DNA of 64,000 nucleotides from Micromonospora polyrhachis (GTDB lineage Bacteria > Actinomycetota > Actinomycetes > Mycobacteriales > Micromonosporaceae), in the NCBI RefSeq assembly GCF_014203835.1, contig NZ_JACHJW010000001.1, forward strand, positions 682,001 to 746,000, written 5' to 3'. The position numbers were made by a program, and so were the translations under genes. Under the pieces are notes generated by a model, which was given only the letters and a program-made list of their open reading frames with translations, ran no database searches and was not told the origin of the DNA. Of the stretch, positions 51,194-60,161 are shown one piece after another (within the stretch, counting starts at the first letter, position 1; each line of letters begins with the position of its first letter).

Positions 51194-51810
51194 ATCAGAG
51201 CGGTGTGGAAGGCGGTGGCGCGCTCGCGGAGGTGGGTCAGGTCACCGCCGCGCGTCGCGTCCCCAAGCAGGGCGCTGCCGACCCCCACCGCCACCGCTCC
51301 GGCCGCCAGGTACGCGCGGGCCGACTCGACGTCGACGCCGCCGAACGGCACGAACGGCACATCGGGAAAGGGCTCCCGCAGCGTACGGAGGTAGTCGACA
51401 CCACCGGGCGCGGCGGGGAAGAGCTTCACGGCCGAGGCCCCGGCCACACTGGCGGAGATCACCTCGGTCGGGGTCAGTGCCCCGACCAGTGCCGGCAGGC
51501 CCAGCCGGACCGATTCGGCCAGGGCCGGTGCCAGACCGGGCATCACGACGAAGGCAGCCCCGGCCTGTTCCGCCTGCACCACGTCCGCCTCGGTGAGGAC
51601 CGTACCCGCCCCCAACGGCACCTCGGGCCCCAGCGCCGCCCGGGCCCGGACCAGCACCCCGATCGCGTCCTTCGAGGTCAGCGACACCTCGATCAGGGTG
51701 ATCCCGGCCTCGGCGAGGACGAGGACGCTGTCCAGGGCCGCGTCTGGGTCGTCGGCGCGTACGACGGCCAGCAGTCGGTGCGCACGTAACACCTCTCGCA
51801 GGTTCACCAC
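51190..51810 (-). CDS. KDPG/KDPGal-type aldolase
   Basis: 206 residues. Active-site parts are LLAVVRADDPDAAL, IEVSLTSKDA (Glu), LGAGTVLTEADV and AVKLFPAAPGG with the Schiff-base Lys; FVPFGGVDVESARAYLAAGAVAVGVGSALLG closes the TIM barrel. It splits a 2-keto-3-deoxy-6-phospho-sugar to pyruvate and glyceraldehyde-3-phosphate. GTG start at 51810 with GGGAGGA upstream. No KDG kinase or dehydratase is adjacent, so the pathway is unclear. Confidence 0.9.
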   Translation of the reverse strand: MVNLREVLRAHRLLAVVRADDPDAALDSVLVLAEAGITLIEVSLTSKDAIGVLVRARAALGPEVPLGAGTVLTEADVVQAEQAGAAFVVMPGLAPALAESVRLGLPALVGALTPTEVISASVAGASAVKLFPAAPGGVDYLRTLREPFPDVPFVPFGGVDVESARAYLAAGAVAVGVGSALLGDATRGGDLTHLRERATAFHTALM

Positions 51811-51995
51811 CCCATCCTCCCAGGCCAGCCCGGAAGGCAGGCGGCCATGCGCGCGGAGCGTCCAGACCTGCTGCCACGCGGTGGCGGCCGTACCGCCCCG
51901 GGCGGGGTACGGCCGGAGAGCACCGGTTACGAGCACCGCGACCGGCCGGACACGCCTCCACGGAATGCCCTCGATGTCCTGCTAACGTGCCGGCC

Positions 51996-52760
51996 ATGCT
52001 GACCGAGAGCGACATCGTCCGCTACTTCGAGTGCGGCACACACCGGCTGACCGTTGCCGGCGGCAGCCGGGTCGGCAACCGCTACCCGGCCAACTTCGAT
52101 GTGCTGCACGTCGACCCTGCGCTGCCGTTCGTCGCGGTGGCCGACGGCATGGGTGCCGGGCAGGGCAGCACGGTGGCCGGTACGACAGCGATGGAGACCT
52201 TCGTCGCCGCCGTACGGGCGGCCGGACCGAGCGCCGGAGCGGCCCACCTCCGGGCCGCGGTCGCCACGGCGCAGACCCGGGTCCGTGCTGCCGGCGCCCA
52301 ACTGGACGAGTTGACCGGCTGCACGTTGACCGCGCTGCTCGTCGGCCCGACCGGTACCGACGCGTGGATCACCCAGATCGGCGACTCGCGCGCCTACCGG
52401 CTCCGCAACGGCCTGCTGGAGCTGCTCACCGTCGACCACACGGCAGCCTGGCTCGGAGCCGTCTACGGCTGGTATCCGGCCGACTCACCCCAGGCGGCGG
52501 CCGCCCGTTACCAACTGGCCCGCTATCTGGGGCATCCGGACGAACCCGAAGCCGACCTGCTCAACGTCTCGCTGCGTCCCGGGGACGTCTACTGCCTCTG
52601 CACGGATGGCGTGAGCGAACCGATCGGCTACGACCGCCTGCGGCAGTTGCTCGACGGCGAGCCGGCCAACGCGGTACGGGTCCTGCTGGCCGACACCCTG
52701 GCCACCGGGGGCCGGGACAACGCGACGATCACCGTGCTCAAGGTGGGTGCCGGCGGGTAG
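51996..52760 (+). CDS. PP2C-family protein serine/threonine phosphatase
   Basis: 254 residues. PP2C metal-site motifs: VAVADGMGAGQGSTVAGTTA (DGMG), LTGCTLTALLVG, QIGDSRAYRL (GDSR), LTVDHTAAWL, LCTDGVSEPIG and GGRDNATITVLKV (RDN). Soluble, single domain. It dephosphorylates Ser/Thr-kinase targets. ATG 51996 or GTG 51987; no clear ribosome site. It stands 214 bp before the stress-protein operon, same strand. Confidence 0.9.
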   Translation: MLTESDIVRYFECGTHRLTVAGGSRVGNRYPANFDVLHVDPALPFVAVADGMGAGQGSTVAGTTAMETFVAAVRAAGPSAGAAHLRAAVATAQTRVRAAGAQLDELTGCTLTALLVGPTGTDAWITQIGDSRAYRLRNGLLELLTVDHTAAWLGAVYGWYPADSPQAAAARYQLARYLGHPDEPEADLLNVSLRPGDVYCLCTDGVSEPIGYDRLRQLLDGEPANAVRVLLADTLATGGRDNATITVLKVGAGG

Positions 52761-52788
52761 TAGGGTCGACCGACCTCCGCCAGCACCC

Positions 52789-52870
52789 CTACCGAGCAGC
52801 GCGATCCCGCCGGTCCCACACCGGCGCGGTCACACGCCACTGCACCGCTACCGAGCAGCGCGATCCCGCC
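52789..52870. repeat. 23-bp direct repeat upstream of the USP-phosphoketolase operon
   Basis: CTACCGAGCAGCGCGATCCCGCC occurs exactly at 52789-52811 and 52848-52870, 59 bp apart start to start, with matching flanks (GCACC-CTACC...). Two identical sites in a promoter region suggest paired binding of a regulator, or a small duplication. Downstream, TTGGGGAC (52903-52910) equals a half of the DosR consensus. Confidence 0.85.
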
Positions 52871-52974
52871 CGGGAGGGCCACGAGCAGGACTACGCTCAG
52901 CCTTGGGGACGGCTACGGCACGTCGGAAATCGGCCGGCGGGCACTTGGGTTCACCCGCGGCGGAGGTGACGACG

Positions 52975-53817
52975 ATGACCTGTCCGGCCACCGGCCCGGT
53001 CGTTGTCGGGGTAGACGACTCGCCGGTGAGCCGCAGCGCCGTACGGTTGGCCGCCCGTGAGGCCGCGACACACCAGTTGCCCCTGCGGGTCGTACACGTC
53101 TTCGACTGGGGGCCCGACCCGACGTCACCCCAGGCCGAACTGCGGGACTCCGCCGAGCAGATGCTCGCCGACGCGATGGCCATCGCCGTCGCGGACGAGC
53201 CGGAGATCGAGGTGACGACCGCGATCATCGAGGGACACCCCATCGTCACCCTGCTACGGGAGGCCGCCGCCGCCACACTGATCGTCGTGGGCGACGGGAA
53301 CCTGGCGACCCGTAGCAACATCTCCGTCGATGCCACTGCCGTGCAGATCGCCGCCCGGGCCGGCTGCGGCGCGCTGATCGCCCGCGAGGAATCGCCGCCC
53401 CTCGGGCCGATCCTGGTCGGTTTCGACGGTTCGGCGAGCTCGCGTAGCGCCCTCGACTTCGCCTTCGACTCGGCGCAGCGTCGCGGCCGGGAGTTGTCCG
53501 TGGTCCGGGTGGTGGAGGCGATGAAGGCGATCGGTGACGTCGAAGCGGCGCCGGTGGTCACCGACGGGGTCGGCGACGAACTCGCCGAGGCGCTCGCCCC
53601 GTGGCAGAGCCGCTACCCGTCGGTCACCGTCACCCAACGCGTACTCGCCGGCGACCCGGACGAGATCCTGGTCGAGGAGTCGCGTTCGGCCGAGCTCGTC
53701 GCGGTGGGTGCCCGAGGTGAGCAGCCCTGGCGCGGTGCTCTCGGCGCGGTCAGCCAGGCCCTGCTCTACCACTCGCCGAGGCCGGTACTGATCGTCCGGC
53801 ATCCGGCGGAGCAGTGA
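52975..53817 (+). CDS. Tandem-domain universal stress protein
   Basis: 280 residues, two UspA domains (about 5-138 and 144-278). The first begins [19 protein letters not shown], the second [22 protein letters not shown]-site G-x2-G-x9-G motifs are weak in the first domain ([12 protein letters not shown]) and clearer in the second ([19 protein letters not shown]). ATG 52975 with GGAGGTGA upstream. Its stop overlaps the phosphoketolase start (TGATG), so it leads the operon. In mycobacteria such proteins belong to the hypoxia/dormancy response. Confidence 0.92.
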   Translation: MTCPATGPVVVGVDDSPVSRSAVRLAAREAATHQLPLRVVHVFDWGPDPTSPQAELRDSAEQMLADAMAIAVADEPEIEVTTAIIEGHPIVTLLREAAAATLIVVGDGNLATRSNISVDATAVQIAARAGCGALIAREESPPLGPILVGFDGSASSRSALDFAFDSAQRRGRELSVVRVVEAMKAIGDVEAAPVVTDGVGDELAEALAPWQSRYPSVTVTQRVLAGDPDEILVEESRSAELVAVGARGEQPWRGALGAVSQALLYHSPRPVLIVRHPAEQ

Positions 53818-56228
53818 TGCCGGAGCCCGGCCGAGCAGTGCTGCCAGAGCAGCCGGCTTCGTTGAGCGGTCCGGAACTACATCGGCTGGACGCCTACTGG
53901 CGAGCCGCCAACTATCTGACCGTCGGGCAGATCTACCTGCTGGACAATCCGCTGCTGCACCGGCCGCTGACTCCGGCGGACATCAAGCCCCGGCTGCTGG
54001 GGCACTGGGGTACCGGGCCGGGGCTCAACTTGCTCTACGCACACCTCAACCGGGCGATCATCCGCCGCGACCTGAGCATGATCTTCGTGACCGGGCCGGG
54101 GCACGGCGGGCCGGCGATCGTGGCGAACACCTGGCTGGAGGGCACCTACAGCCAGTGCTATCCGGACGTCGGCCGAGACGCCACCGGCATGGCCCGGCTG
54201 TTTCGGCAGTTCTCCTTCCCCGGTGGCATCCCGAGCCACGTCGCCGCCGAGGTGCCGGGCTCGATCCACGAGGGCGGCGAACTCGGCTACTCACTGATGC
54301 ACGCGTACGGGGCCGCGTTCGACGATCCCGAACTGGTGGTGGCCTGCGTGATCGGCGACGGCGAGGCCGAAACGGGACCGTTGGCCGGCAGTTGGCTGTC
54401 CAACGTCTTCCTCAATCCGGCGCGGGACGGCGCGGTGCTACCGATCCTGCACCTCAACGGTTACAAGATCGCCAACCCGACGGTGCTCGACCGGATCCCC
54501 CGCGAGGATCTGCTGGCGATGCTGCACGGCTTCGGCTACCAGCCGTACGTCGTCGACGCCGGGGCCGGACAGGACAGCCACCGGGTCCACCAGGAACTGG
54601 CCGCCGCCCTGGACCGGGCGCTCGACGAGATCGCCACCATCCAACGTCAGGCCCGCACCACGGGTCAACCGGTACGACGACCCCGGTGGCCGATGCTGGT
54701 GCTGCGTACGCCGAAGGGCTGGACCGGCCCGCAACAGGTCGGTGGCCACCAGGTCGAGGGCACCTTCCACGCCCACCAGGTGCCGCTGGCCGGGGTACGG
54801 GACGACCCCGACCACCTCGCCGTCCTGGAGCGGTGGCTGCGCGGCTACCGGCCGGAGGAGTTGTTCGACGCCGATGGCGTGCCGGTGGCGGTGGTGACCG
54901 AGTCGTGCCCGAGCGGAGCTCACCGGATGAGCGCGAATCCGGTCGCCAACGGCGGTCTGCTTTTGCGCGAGCTGGATCTGCCCGACTTCCGCGAGTACGC
55001 CGTACCGGTGCCGGAGCCGGGCGCGACGGTGGCCGGCGCAACCGGTGTGCTCGGCGGCTGGGTACGCGACGTGATCGCGGCCAACCCCGACCGGTTCCGC
55101 CTCTTCGCCCCCGACGAGGTGGCCTCCAACCGGCTGGACGCCGCCTTCGAGGTCACCGATCGACGTTTCCTGGGAGCCATCGAGCCCGGCGACGACCATC
55201 TCTCCCCCGACGGGCGGGTGCTGGAGGTGCTCTCCGAGCATCTGTGCCAGGGCTGGTTGGAGGGCTACCTGCTGACCGGCCGGCACGGCCTCTTCACCAG
55301 TTACGAGGCGTTCATCCACATCGTGGATTCGATGGTCAACCAGCACGCCAAGTGGCTCAAGGTGAGCCGCGAGATCGCCTGGCGTCGGCCCATCGCATCG
55401 CTGAACTACCTGCTGTCCAGTCACGTCTGGCAGCAGGACCACAACGGTTTCTCCCACCAGGATCCCGGTTTCATCGACCACGTCATGAACAAGAAGGCGC
55501 AGGTGGTCCGGGTCTACCTGCCGCCGGACGCCAACACGTTGCTGGTCACCATGGACCACTGTCTGCGCAGCCGGCAGTACGTGAACGTGGTGGTGGCCGG
55601 TAAACACCCGGCTCCCTGTTGGCTGTCGATGGACGATGCGGTCCGGCACTGCCGGCACGGGCTGGACGTCTGGGCCTGGGCCGGCACCGCCGGAGCGGCC
55701 GAGCCGGACGTGGTGCTGGCCTGCGCCGGGGACGTACCGACGTTGGAGACGCTCGCCGCCGCGGACCTGTTGCGCCAACACCTGCCCTGGTTGAAGGTGC
55801 GGGTGGTCAATGTGGTGGATCTCATGCGGCTGCAACCGGAGACCATGCACCCGCACGGTCTCTCCGACGAGGTCTTCGACCGGGTCTTCACCCGGGACAA
55901 GCCGGTCATCTTCGCCTACCACGGTTATCCCTGGTTGATCCACCGGCTCACCTACCGGCGGACCAACCACCAGAACCTGCACGTACGCGGTTACCAGGAG
56001 GAGGGCACCACGACGACGCCGTTCGACATGCTGATGCTCAACGACCTCGACCGCTTCCACCTGGTGCTCGACGTGATCGACCGGGTACCCGGGCTCGCCG
56101 ACCGGGCAACGGAGCTACGCCGGCTCATGGTGGAGGCCCGCCGGGAATGCCGTGATCACACCCGGCGGTATGGTGAGGATGCCCCCCGGGTTACCGAATG
56201 GCGCTGGATGGGTACGCGACCCGGCTGA
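53817..56228 (+). CDS. xfp: Xylulose-5-phosphate/fructose-6-phosphate phosphoketolase
   Basis: 803 residues. The thiamine-diphosphate enzyme motifs are [82 protein letters not shown] and, near the end, [30 protein letters not shown] and [14 protein letters not shown], all family hallmarks. It splits xylulose-5-P or fructose-6-P to acetyl phosphate with inorganic phosphate. The ATG overlaps the USP stop. Acetyl-phosphate production without NADH would suit low-oxygen energy supply. Confidence 0.96.
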   Translation: MPEPGRAVLPEQPASLSGPELHRLDAYWRAANYLTVGQIYLLDNPLLHRPLTPADIKPRLLGHWGTGPGLNLLYAHLNRAIIRRDLSMIFVTGPGHGGPAIVANTWLEGTYSQCYPDVGRDATGMARLFRQFSFPGGIPSHVAAEVPGSIHEGGELGYSLMHAYGAAFDDPELVVACVIGDGEAETGPLAGSWLSNVFLNPARDGAVLPILHLNGYKIANPTVLDRIPREDLLAMLHGFGYQPYVVDAGAGQDSHRVHQELAAALDRALDEIATIQRQARTTGQPVRRPRWPMLVLRTPKGWTGPQQVGGHQVEGTFHAHQVPLAGVRDDPDHLAVLERWLRGYRPEELFDADGVPVAVVTESCPSGAHRMSANPVANGGLLLRELDLPDFREYAVPVPEPGATVAGATGVLGGWVRDVIAANPDRFRLFAPDEVASNRLDAAFEVTDRRFLGAIEPGDDHLSPDGRVLEVLSEHLCQGWLEGYLLTGRHGLFTSYEAFIHIVDSMVNQHAKWLKVSREIAWRRPIASLNYLLSSHVWQQDHNGFSHQDPGFIDHVMNKKAQVVRVYLPPDANTLLVTMDHCLRSRQYVNVVVAGKHPAPCWLSMDDAVRHCRHGLDVWAWAGTAGAAEPDVVLACAGDVPTLETLAAADLLRQHLPWLKVRVVNVVDLMRLQPETMHPHGLSDEVFDRVFTRDKPVIFAYHGYPWLIHRLTYRRTNHQNLHVRGYQEEGTTTTPFDMLMLNDLDRFHLVLDVIDRVPGLADRATELRRLMVEARRECRDHTRRYGEDAPRVTEWRWMGTRPG

Positions 56229-56268
56229 CGCCCGGTGATCCCGGGACCGCATCGCTGAGGAGGCCATC

Positions 56269-57228
56269 ATGTCCACCGGCCAGGTACCGTCCGCCACACC
56301 GACGCCCACCCCCGCTCATCCGACCCGGCCGATCCTGGTCGGGTACGACGGCTCCGACTACTCCCGTGCCGCCGTCGCCTGGGCGCTCGACGAGGGTGCC
56401 CGCAGTGGCAATCCGGTCCTGCTCGCCTACGCCTTCGAGTGGATGACGACCGGCGGTTGGATCGGACCTGGCATCGGGGTCGGGACGTGGCCGGACGACG
56501 TGGCCCGCCGGGAGATCGAAGCGGTGCTGCGGGAGGCCGTCGCCGAGGCCGCCACCACCCACCCCGGTATGGACGTACGGGGTGAGGTCTTCGACGGGCC
56601 ACCCGCGCTGATCCTCCAGGAGCGGTCTGCCAACGCGGCACTGGTGGTGCTGGGCAGCCGGGGACACGGCGGCTTCACCGGCCTGCTGGCCGGGTCGACC
56701 ACCGTCTCGGTGGCCGCGCACGCGCACTGCCCGGTCGTCGTCGTACGTAATACCGAACCGGGTAACCCGTCGCCGGTCGGGCCGGTAGTCGTCGGGCTGG
56801 ACGGTTCGGAGCAGTCCCTGCTGGCCCTGGACTTCGCCGCCGAGCGGGCCCGGAGTTGGGGCGTACCCCTGCGGGTCGCCCGGGCCTGGGCTCCGCCGGC
56901 CTCGAAGTGGCACCCGCCGGAGGCGGACCTCGCACAGATCACGGTCACCGAACAACGCGCCGTGGAGAAGCTGCTGGCCGGCCGGTTGGACCGGTTGCAG
57001 GGTGTCTCCACGACCGTCGATGTGATCACCGAGCCGCCGACCGCTGCCCTGGTCGAGGCCTCCCGGGGCGCGCGCCTGGTTGTGGTCGGCTCTCGGGGAC
57101 GCGGCGGATTCCGCGGGCTGGTGCTCGGTTCGGTCAGTCAGCAGCTCATGCAGCACAGCCACTGCCCGGTCGCGGTCGTCCGGGAGCTACCGCCGGCCGG
57201 CGACGGGGCGGGCAAGAGCCGCAGCTGA
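56269..57228 (+). CDS. Tandem-domain universal stress protein
   Basis: 319 residues with two UspA domains. The first begins RPILVGYDGSDYSRAAVAWAL and ends VVLGSRGHGGFTGLLAGSTTVSVAAHAHCPVVVVR; the second begins GPVVVGLDGSEQSLLALDFA and ends VVVGSRGRGGFRGLVLGSVSQQLMQHSHCPVAVVR. Both have the complete GxxGx9G ATP-binding motif, unlike the first USP of this operon. ATG 56269 with GAGGAGG upstream, 40 bp after xfp. Confidence 0.95.
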   Translation: MSTGQVPSATPTPTPAHPTRPILVGYDGSDYSRAAVAWALDEGARSGNPVLLAYAFEWMTTGGWIGPGIGVGTWPDDVARREIEAVLREAVAEAATTHPGMDVRGEVFDGPPALILQERSANAALVVLGSRGHGGFTGLLAGSTTVSVAAHAHCPVVVVRNTEPGNPSPVGPVVVGLDGSEQSLLALDFAAERARSWGVPLRVARAWAPPASKWHPPEADLAQITVTEQRAVEKLLAGRLDRLQGVSTTVDVITEPPTAALVEASRGARLVVVGSRGRGGFRGLVLGSVSQQLMQHSHCPVAVVRELPPAGDGAGKSRS

Positions 57229-57261
57229 CCGGGGCGGGCAAGAGCCCACCCTTCGAGCCGC

Positions 57262-57293
57262 TAGGCCGCCCGTCCAGGGGGACGGGCGGCCTA
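57262..57293 (+). terminator. Terminator of the USP-xfp-USP operon
   Basis: TAGGCCGCCCGTCC (57262-57275) / GGACGGGCGGCCTA (57280-57293), perfect 14-bp stem, 4-nt loop, 33 bp after the last USP stop. It separates the operon from the nitroreductase. Confidence 0.85.
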
Positions 57294-57409
57294 CGTACTG
57301 GGGTACCAACTCGTGCGGGATGGCGTTTTCCGGGTGATCCGGACAGGGAAGTAACCTCGGACCAGCACCCGGTCGGGCACGATGGATCAGACGGGAAAGG
57401 GTCGTGGGA

Positions 57410-58420
57410 ATGACCGACGAGACACCGGAGACCAGCCGGTCGGTGACCGCCGCGCTCACGGAGGCCGCCCGGGCGGCCGGCTACGCACCCTCGGTACACA
57501 ACACCCAGCCGTGGCGGTGGCGGGTCCTGCCCGAGCAGCTGGAGTTGCATGCCGTACGGGGCCGGCAACTCGCCACCACCGACCCCGACGGACGGTTGCT
57601 CGCGATCAGCTGCGGAACCGCCCTGCACCATGCCCGGGTGGCACTCGCCGCGCTGGGTTGGGCCGTCACCGTCGACCGGCTACCCGATCCGGCCGACCCG
57701 GACCTGCTGGCCCGGCTGACCGCCACCGAACCGACGGCCCGCCCGACCGACTCGGCCGAGTCGCTGGCATGTCTGCGGGCTCGGCGGACCGACCGCCGGC
57801 CTGTCAGCGACGAGGCAGCACCGACCGACGCGTTGCGGACGATCGCGAAGGCGGCATCGGCCGAGGGTACGCAGGCGCAGCTGCTCAATTCCGATCAGGT
57901 GCTGGAGTTGGCTGCGGCGGCGGCCCGAGCGGCCAGTGTGGAGGCCAAGGATCCGCTGGTCCGTGCCGAGTTGGACTACTGGACCGGCCGCGCCGGGCCC
58001 ACCGGCACCGGCCTACCAGCGGATGTGCTGCCAGAACACGCGCCGCAGACCACTGTGCCGGCACGGGACTTCGGTCGGGAGGGCACGCTGCCGATCGGTC
58101 CGGGCCACGACCGGGCGGCCAGCTACGCGCTGCTCTATGGTGACGAGGACGAACCGGTGAACTGGCTTCGGGCCGGGGAGGCACTCTCCGCCGCCTGGCT
58201 GACCGCCACCCGGTTGGGCGTGTCGCTCACCCCGCTGAGCGCGGCGATCGAGGTGACCAACACCCGGCAAGCGCTGCGGCGGCTCCTCGCCGACCTCGGC
58301 TACCCGTACCTCGTGTTGCGGTTGGGCCTGCCCGACCGGACCGGGGCCGAACCGGCTCGTACTCCACGGTTGCCGGTGGAGCAGGTGGTGGACACCTCGG
58401 CGATCGAAGGTTCTTCCTGA
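57410..58420 (+). CDS. Acg-like nitroreductase-family protein
   Basis: 336 residues. The pattern AARAAGYAPSVHNTQPWRWRV is the FMN-site signature of the Acg/Rv2032 branch; CLRARRTDRRPVSD and GEALSAAWLTATRLGVSLTPLS follow. This branch is a double-domain nitroreductase fold often with a lid covering FMN; mycobacterial Acg is a strongly hypoxia- and NO-induced DosR-regulon member without known enzyme activity, possibly an FMN store. ATG 57410 (GTG 57404 also possible). It has its own promoter region after the USP operon terminator. Confidence 0.88.
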   Translation: MTDETPETSRSVTAALTEAARAAGYAPSVHNTQPWRWRVLPEQLELHAVRGRQLATTDPDGRLLAISCGTALHHARVALAALGWAVTVDRLPDPADPDLLARLTATEPTARPTDSAESLACLRARRTDRRPVSDEAAPTDALRTIAKAASAEGTQAQLLNSDQVLELAAAAARAASVEAKDPLVRAELDYWTGRAGPTGTGLPADVLPEHAPQTTVPARDFGREGTLPIGPGHDRAASYALLYGDEDEPVNWLRAGEALSAAWLTATRLGVSLTPLSAAIEVTNTRQALRRLLADLGYPYLVLRLGLPDRTGAEPARTPRLPVEQVVDTSAIEGSS

Positions 58421-58448
58421 CGCGGACCGCCCGCCACCGAATTGTCGA

Positions 58449-58982
58449 TCACCCGATCCGGGCCGCGATGGTTCGCGCGCACGCGAGGGACTCGGCACGG
58501 GTGGTGTCCACCTCCAGGTCGTAGACCACGCCTTGATGGACCATTTCCGCCTGTGCCGCGGCCATTCCCTGGACGCGGTCGCCCCGGGCGATCTCACGAC
58601 CGGCGGCGACCGCGCCTGCACATCGGACGCCGACCCACAGGACGGTCAACCCGCCGAGCGCCTCCCGCCAGCGTTGCTGTGATGCCCCACCACCGAGGAA
58701 GACGTCGTCGACGATGATCCGGGCGCTGGCGCGAACCATCGCCGCGACCCCCGCCATCCACGCGGCGTCCAACCGCCGGAAGTCCGCCCCGACACTCACT
58801 CCACCATCTGGGGCGAACTCGATCCCCGCCGCTGACGCCTGCATGGACGCGGGCATCGCTTCGATCAGCGTGTCGACTCCGATAACCAACCACGGGTCCG
58901 GCAGGACCGCCTGTAGACACCGCGCGATCCCCGACTTTCCCGAACTGGAACCGCCGTTCAGCACGATCACCTGAGTTGTCAC
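58449..58982 (-). CDS. Chloramphenicol 3-O-phosphotransferase homologue
   Basis: 177 residues, the exact size class of [26 protein letters not shown] is a Walker A region almost identical to the S. venezuelae enzyme as I recall it; [10 protein letters not shown] carries the catalytic Asp; [27 protein letters not shown] and [25 protein letters not shown] also match. CPT inactivates chloramphenicol by phosphorylation. GTG start at 58982. Many actinomycetes carry homologues outside chloramphenicol clusters, so real resistance needs testing. Confidence 0.9.
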   Translation of the reverse strand: MTTQVIVLNGGSSSGKSGIARCLQAVLPDPWLVIGVDTLIEAMPASMQASAAGIEFAPDGGVSVGADFRRLDAAWMAGVAAMVRASARIIVDDVFLGGGASQQRWREALGGLTVLWVGVRCAGAVAAGREIARGDRVQGMAAAQAEMVHQGVVYDLEVDTTRAESLACARTIAARIG

Positions 58983-59101
58983 CGCCCGACAGTAAGATCG
59001 ACTACCGATCACCGCAAGGCGGTTACGGCGGGATGACACCCGGTCACGACCCGAGGAGCGTCCCGGTCACCGCGCCCGCTCGCAGGGAGTGGTCAGCTCG
59101 G

Positions 59102-59605
59102 TCAGGGGCGTACGGACAGGTTGGCGGGGCCGCGTACCGAGGCGCGCGGCCCGACGGCGGTGCCGTAGGCGGGTACGTCGTCGAGGACCGTCGCGCCCGC
59201 GCCGATCTTCGCCCGGTAGCCGATCGTGACCGGTCCCAGCACGACCGCACCCGCTCCGAAGGTCACCTCGGATTCGATCACGGGCTCGCCGGTGAAGTCC
59301 TTCCGACCGATGGTCACATGGTGATACATGTTGATATTTTCGCCGAGGCGGGCATCCCGGTGCAGCACAAGCCCGTAGGGGTGGAACAGCTTGAGTCCCG
59401 GCCCGCAGCGCAGTTCCCGGGGCAGGTCGCTGTTGGTGCCGAGCCGCACCACCAGAAGGTTGAGCAGCTTGTACGGGATGGTCGACAGCCGGCGCGTCAG
59501 CGTACGGCGGGCCACCGTCCACTGGCCGAACCGGAACACGGTCAGCACGATCCTGGCGAGTGGATCTCGATTTCGCCGAAAATCCCTACGCAACGTGTCG
59601 AACAT
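59102..59605 (-). CDS. Serine-acetyltransferase-like hexapeptide protein
   Basis: 167 residues. A short helical N-terminus (MFDTLRRDFRRNRDPLARIV) leads into a left-handed beta-helix: HPYGLVLHRDARLGENINMYHHVTIG, then VTFGAGAVVLGPVTIGYRAKIGAGATVLDDVPAYGTAVG. The His in MYHHVTIG fits serine O-acetyltransferases and related capsule or polyketide acetyltransferases. No cysK is adjacent, so it may acetylate a sugar or other hydroxyl instead. ATG 59605. Confidence 0.85.
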   Translation of the reverse strand: MFDTLRRDFRRNRDPLARIVLTVFRFGQWTVARRTLTRRLSTIPYKLLNLLVVRLGTNSDLPRELRCGPGLKLFHPYGLVLHRDARLGENINMYHHVTIGRKDFTGEPVIESEVTFGAGAVVLGPVTIGYRAKIGAGATVLDDVPAYGTAVGPRASVRGPANLSVRP

Positions 59606-59806
59606 GCGACGAAGCGTAGAATATCGATGAATCGGAGTTGGCCGACCGCCCCGATGCGGCCACCGTCAGATAGCCGACAGTAACCACGTCGATCAGCCCG
59701 CTGTCGTCTCGGCGACGATCATCCGAGGGTCCGGGCAGGAGCGGCCACCGCTCAGGCTGACACCGAGCCGCCCCGTCCCATCGACTACCGAAACTATGCT
59801 GCGGTC

Positions 59807-60019
59807 ATGACATGGATATGGGCGATCATCGCTGCTGCCGCGGTAATCAGCCTCATCACGGGCTACCTTCTCTAGCGCGACCGGTCCCGCCAGGTCGCCA
59901 CCGAGGACAGGTCCGCGGTTCACGAGGGCCAGGCCGCCGCGCACCGGGACACCGCCAGCCGCGTTGCCACCACGACCCCAGCCCAGAACCACCCAACGAA
60001 CAGTCACTACTCCGGTTAG
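59807..60019 (+). pseudogene. Small single-pass membrane protein interrupted by an amber codon
   Basis: ATG 59807 opens a 22-codon hydrophobic segment (WIWAIIAAAAVISLITGYLL) that stops at TAG 59873-59875. The same frame then continues for 47 codons of hydrophilic, charged sequence (RDRSRQVATEDRSAVHEG, ..., TNSHYSG) to a second TAG at 60017-60019. Together they look like one 69-residue protein with an N-terminal membrane anchor and cytoplasmic tail, a common actinobacterial layout. So it is either a pseudogene, a sequencing error, an amber read-through gene, or a genuine 22-residue membrane peptide. Confidence 0.5.
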
Positions 60020-60074
60020 GTCCCAAGCGGACGGGCGTGTCCAAACCAGTCGACGACTCATGGCCGAGTCGGCA

Positions 60075-60120
60075 GAAGGGTGTTGAGGTCGGTCGTCAGC
60101 ATCCGACTTCAACACCCTTC
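60075..60120. terminator. Bidirectional hairpin terminator
   Basis: GAAGGGTGTTGAGGTCGG (60075-60092) pairs with CCGACTTCAACACCCTTC (60103-60120), 18 bp with one G-U, loop 10 nt. It lies between the small interrupted gene and the stop of the dioxygenase and may end both transcripts. Confidence 0.8.
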
Positions 60121-60161
60121 GCCCTGATCCGACAGGGTCGCACGACTGCGGATCTGGTCGC

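Larger units (their letters stand above)
59606..60161. other. 556-bp spacer with an interrupted small gene and a terminator
   Basis: Apart from the amber-split small-membrane-protein frame at 59807-60019 and the hairpin at 60075-60120, I see nothing here. The left 200 bp presumably hold the promoter of that small gene and of the acetyltransferase on the other strand. Confidence 0.6.

Noticed and set aside
52903-52922. Full DosR box before the USP operon
   Set aside because: Left half TTGGGGAC fits, but the expected right half GTCCC(G/C)AA is absent.
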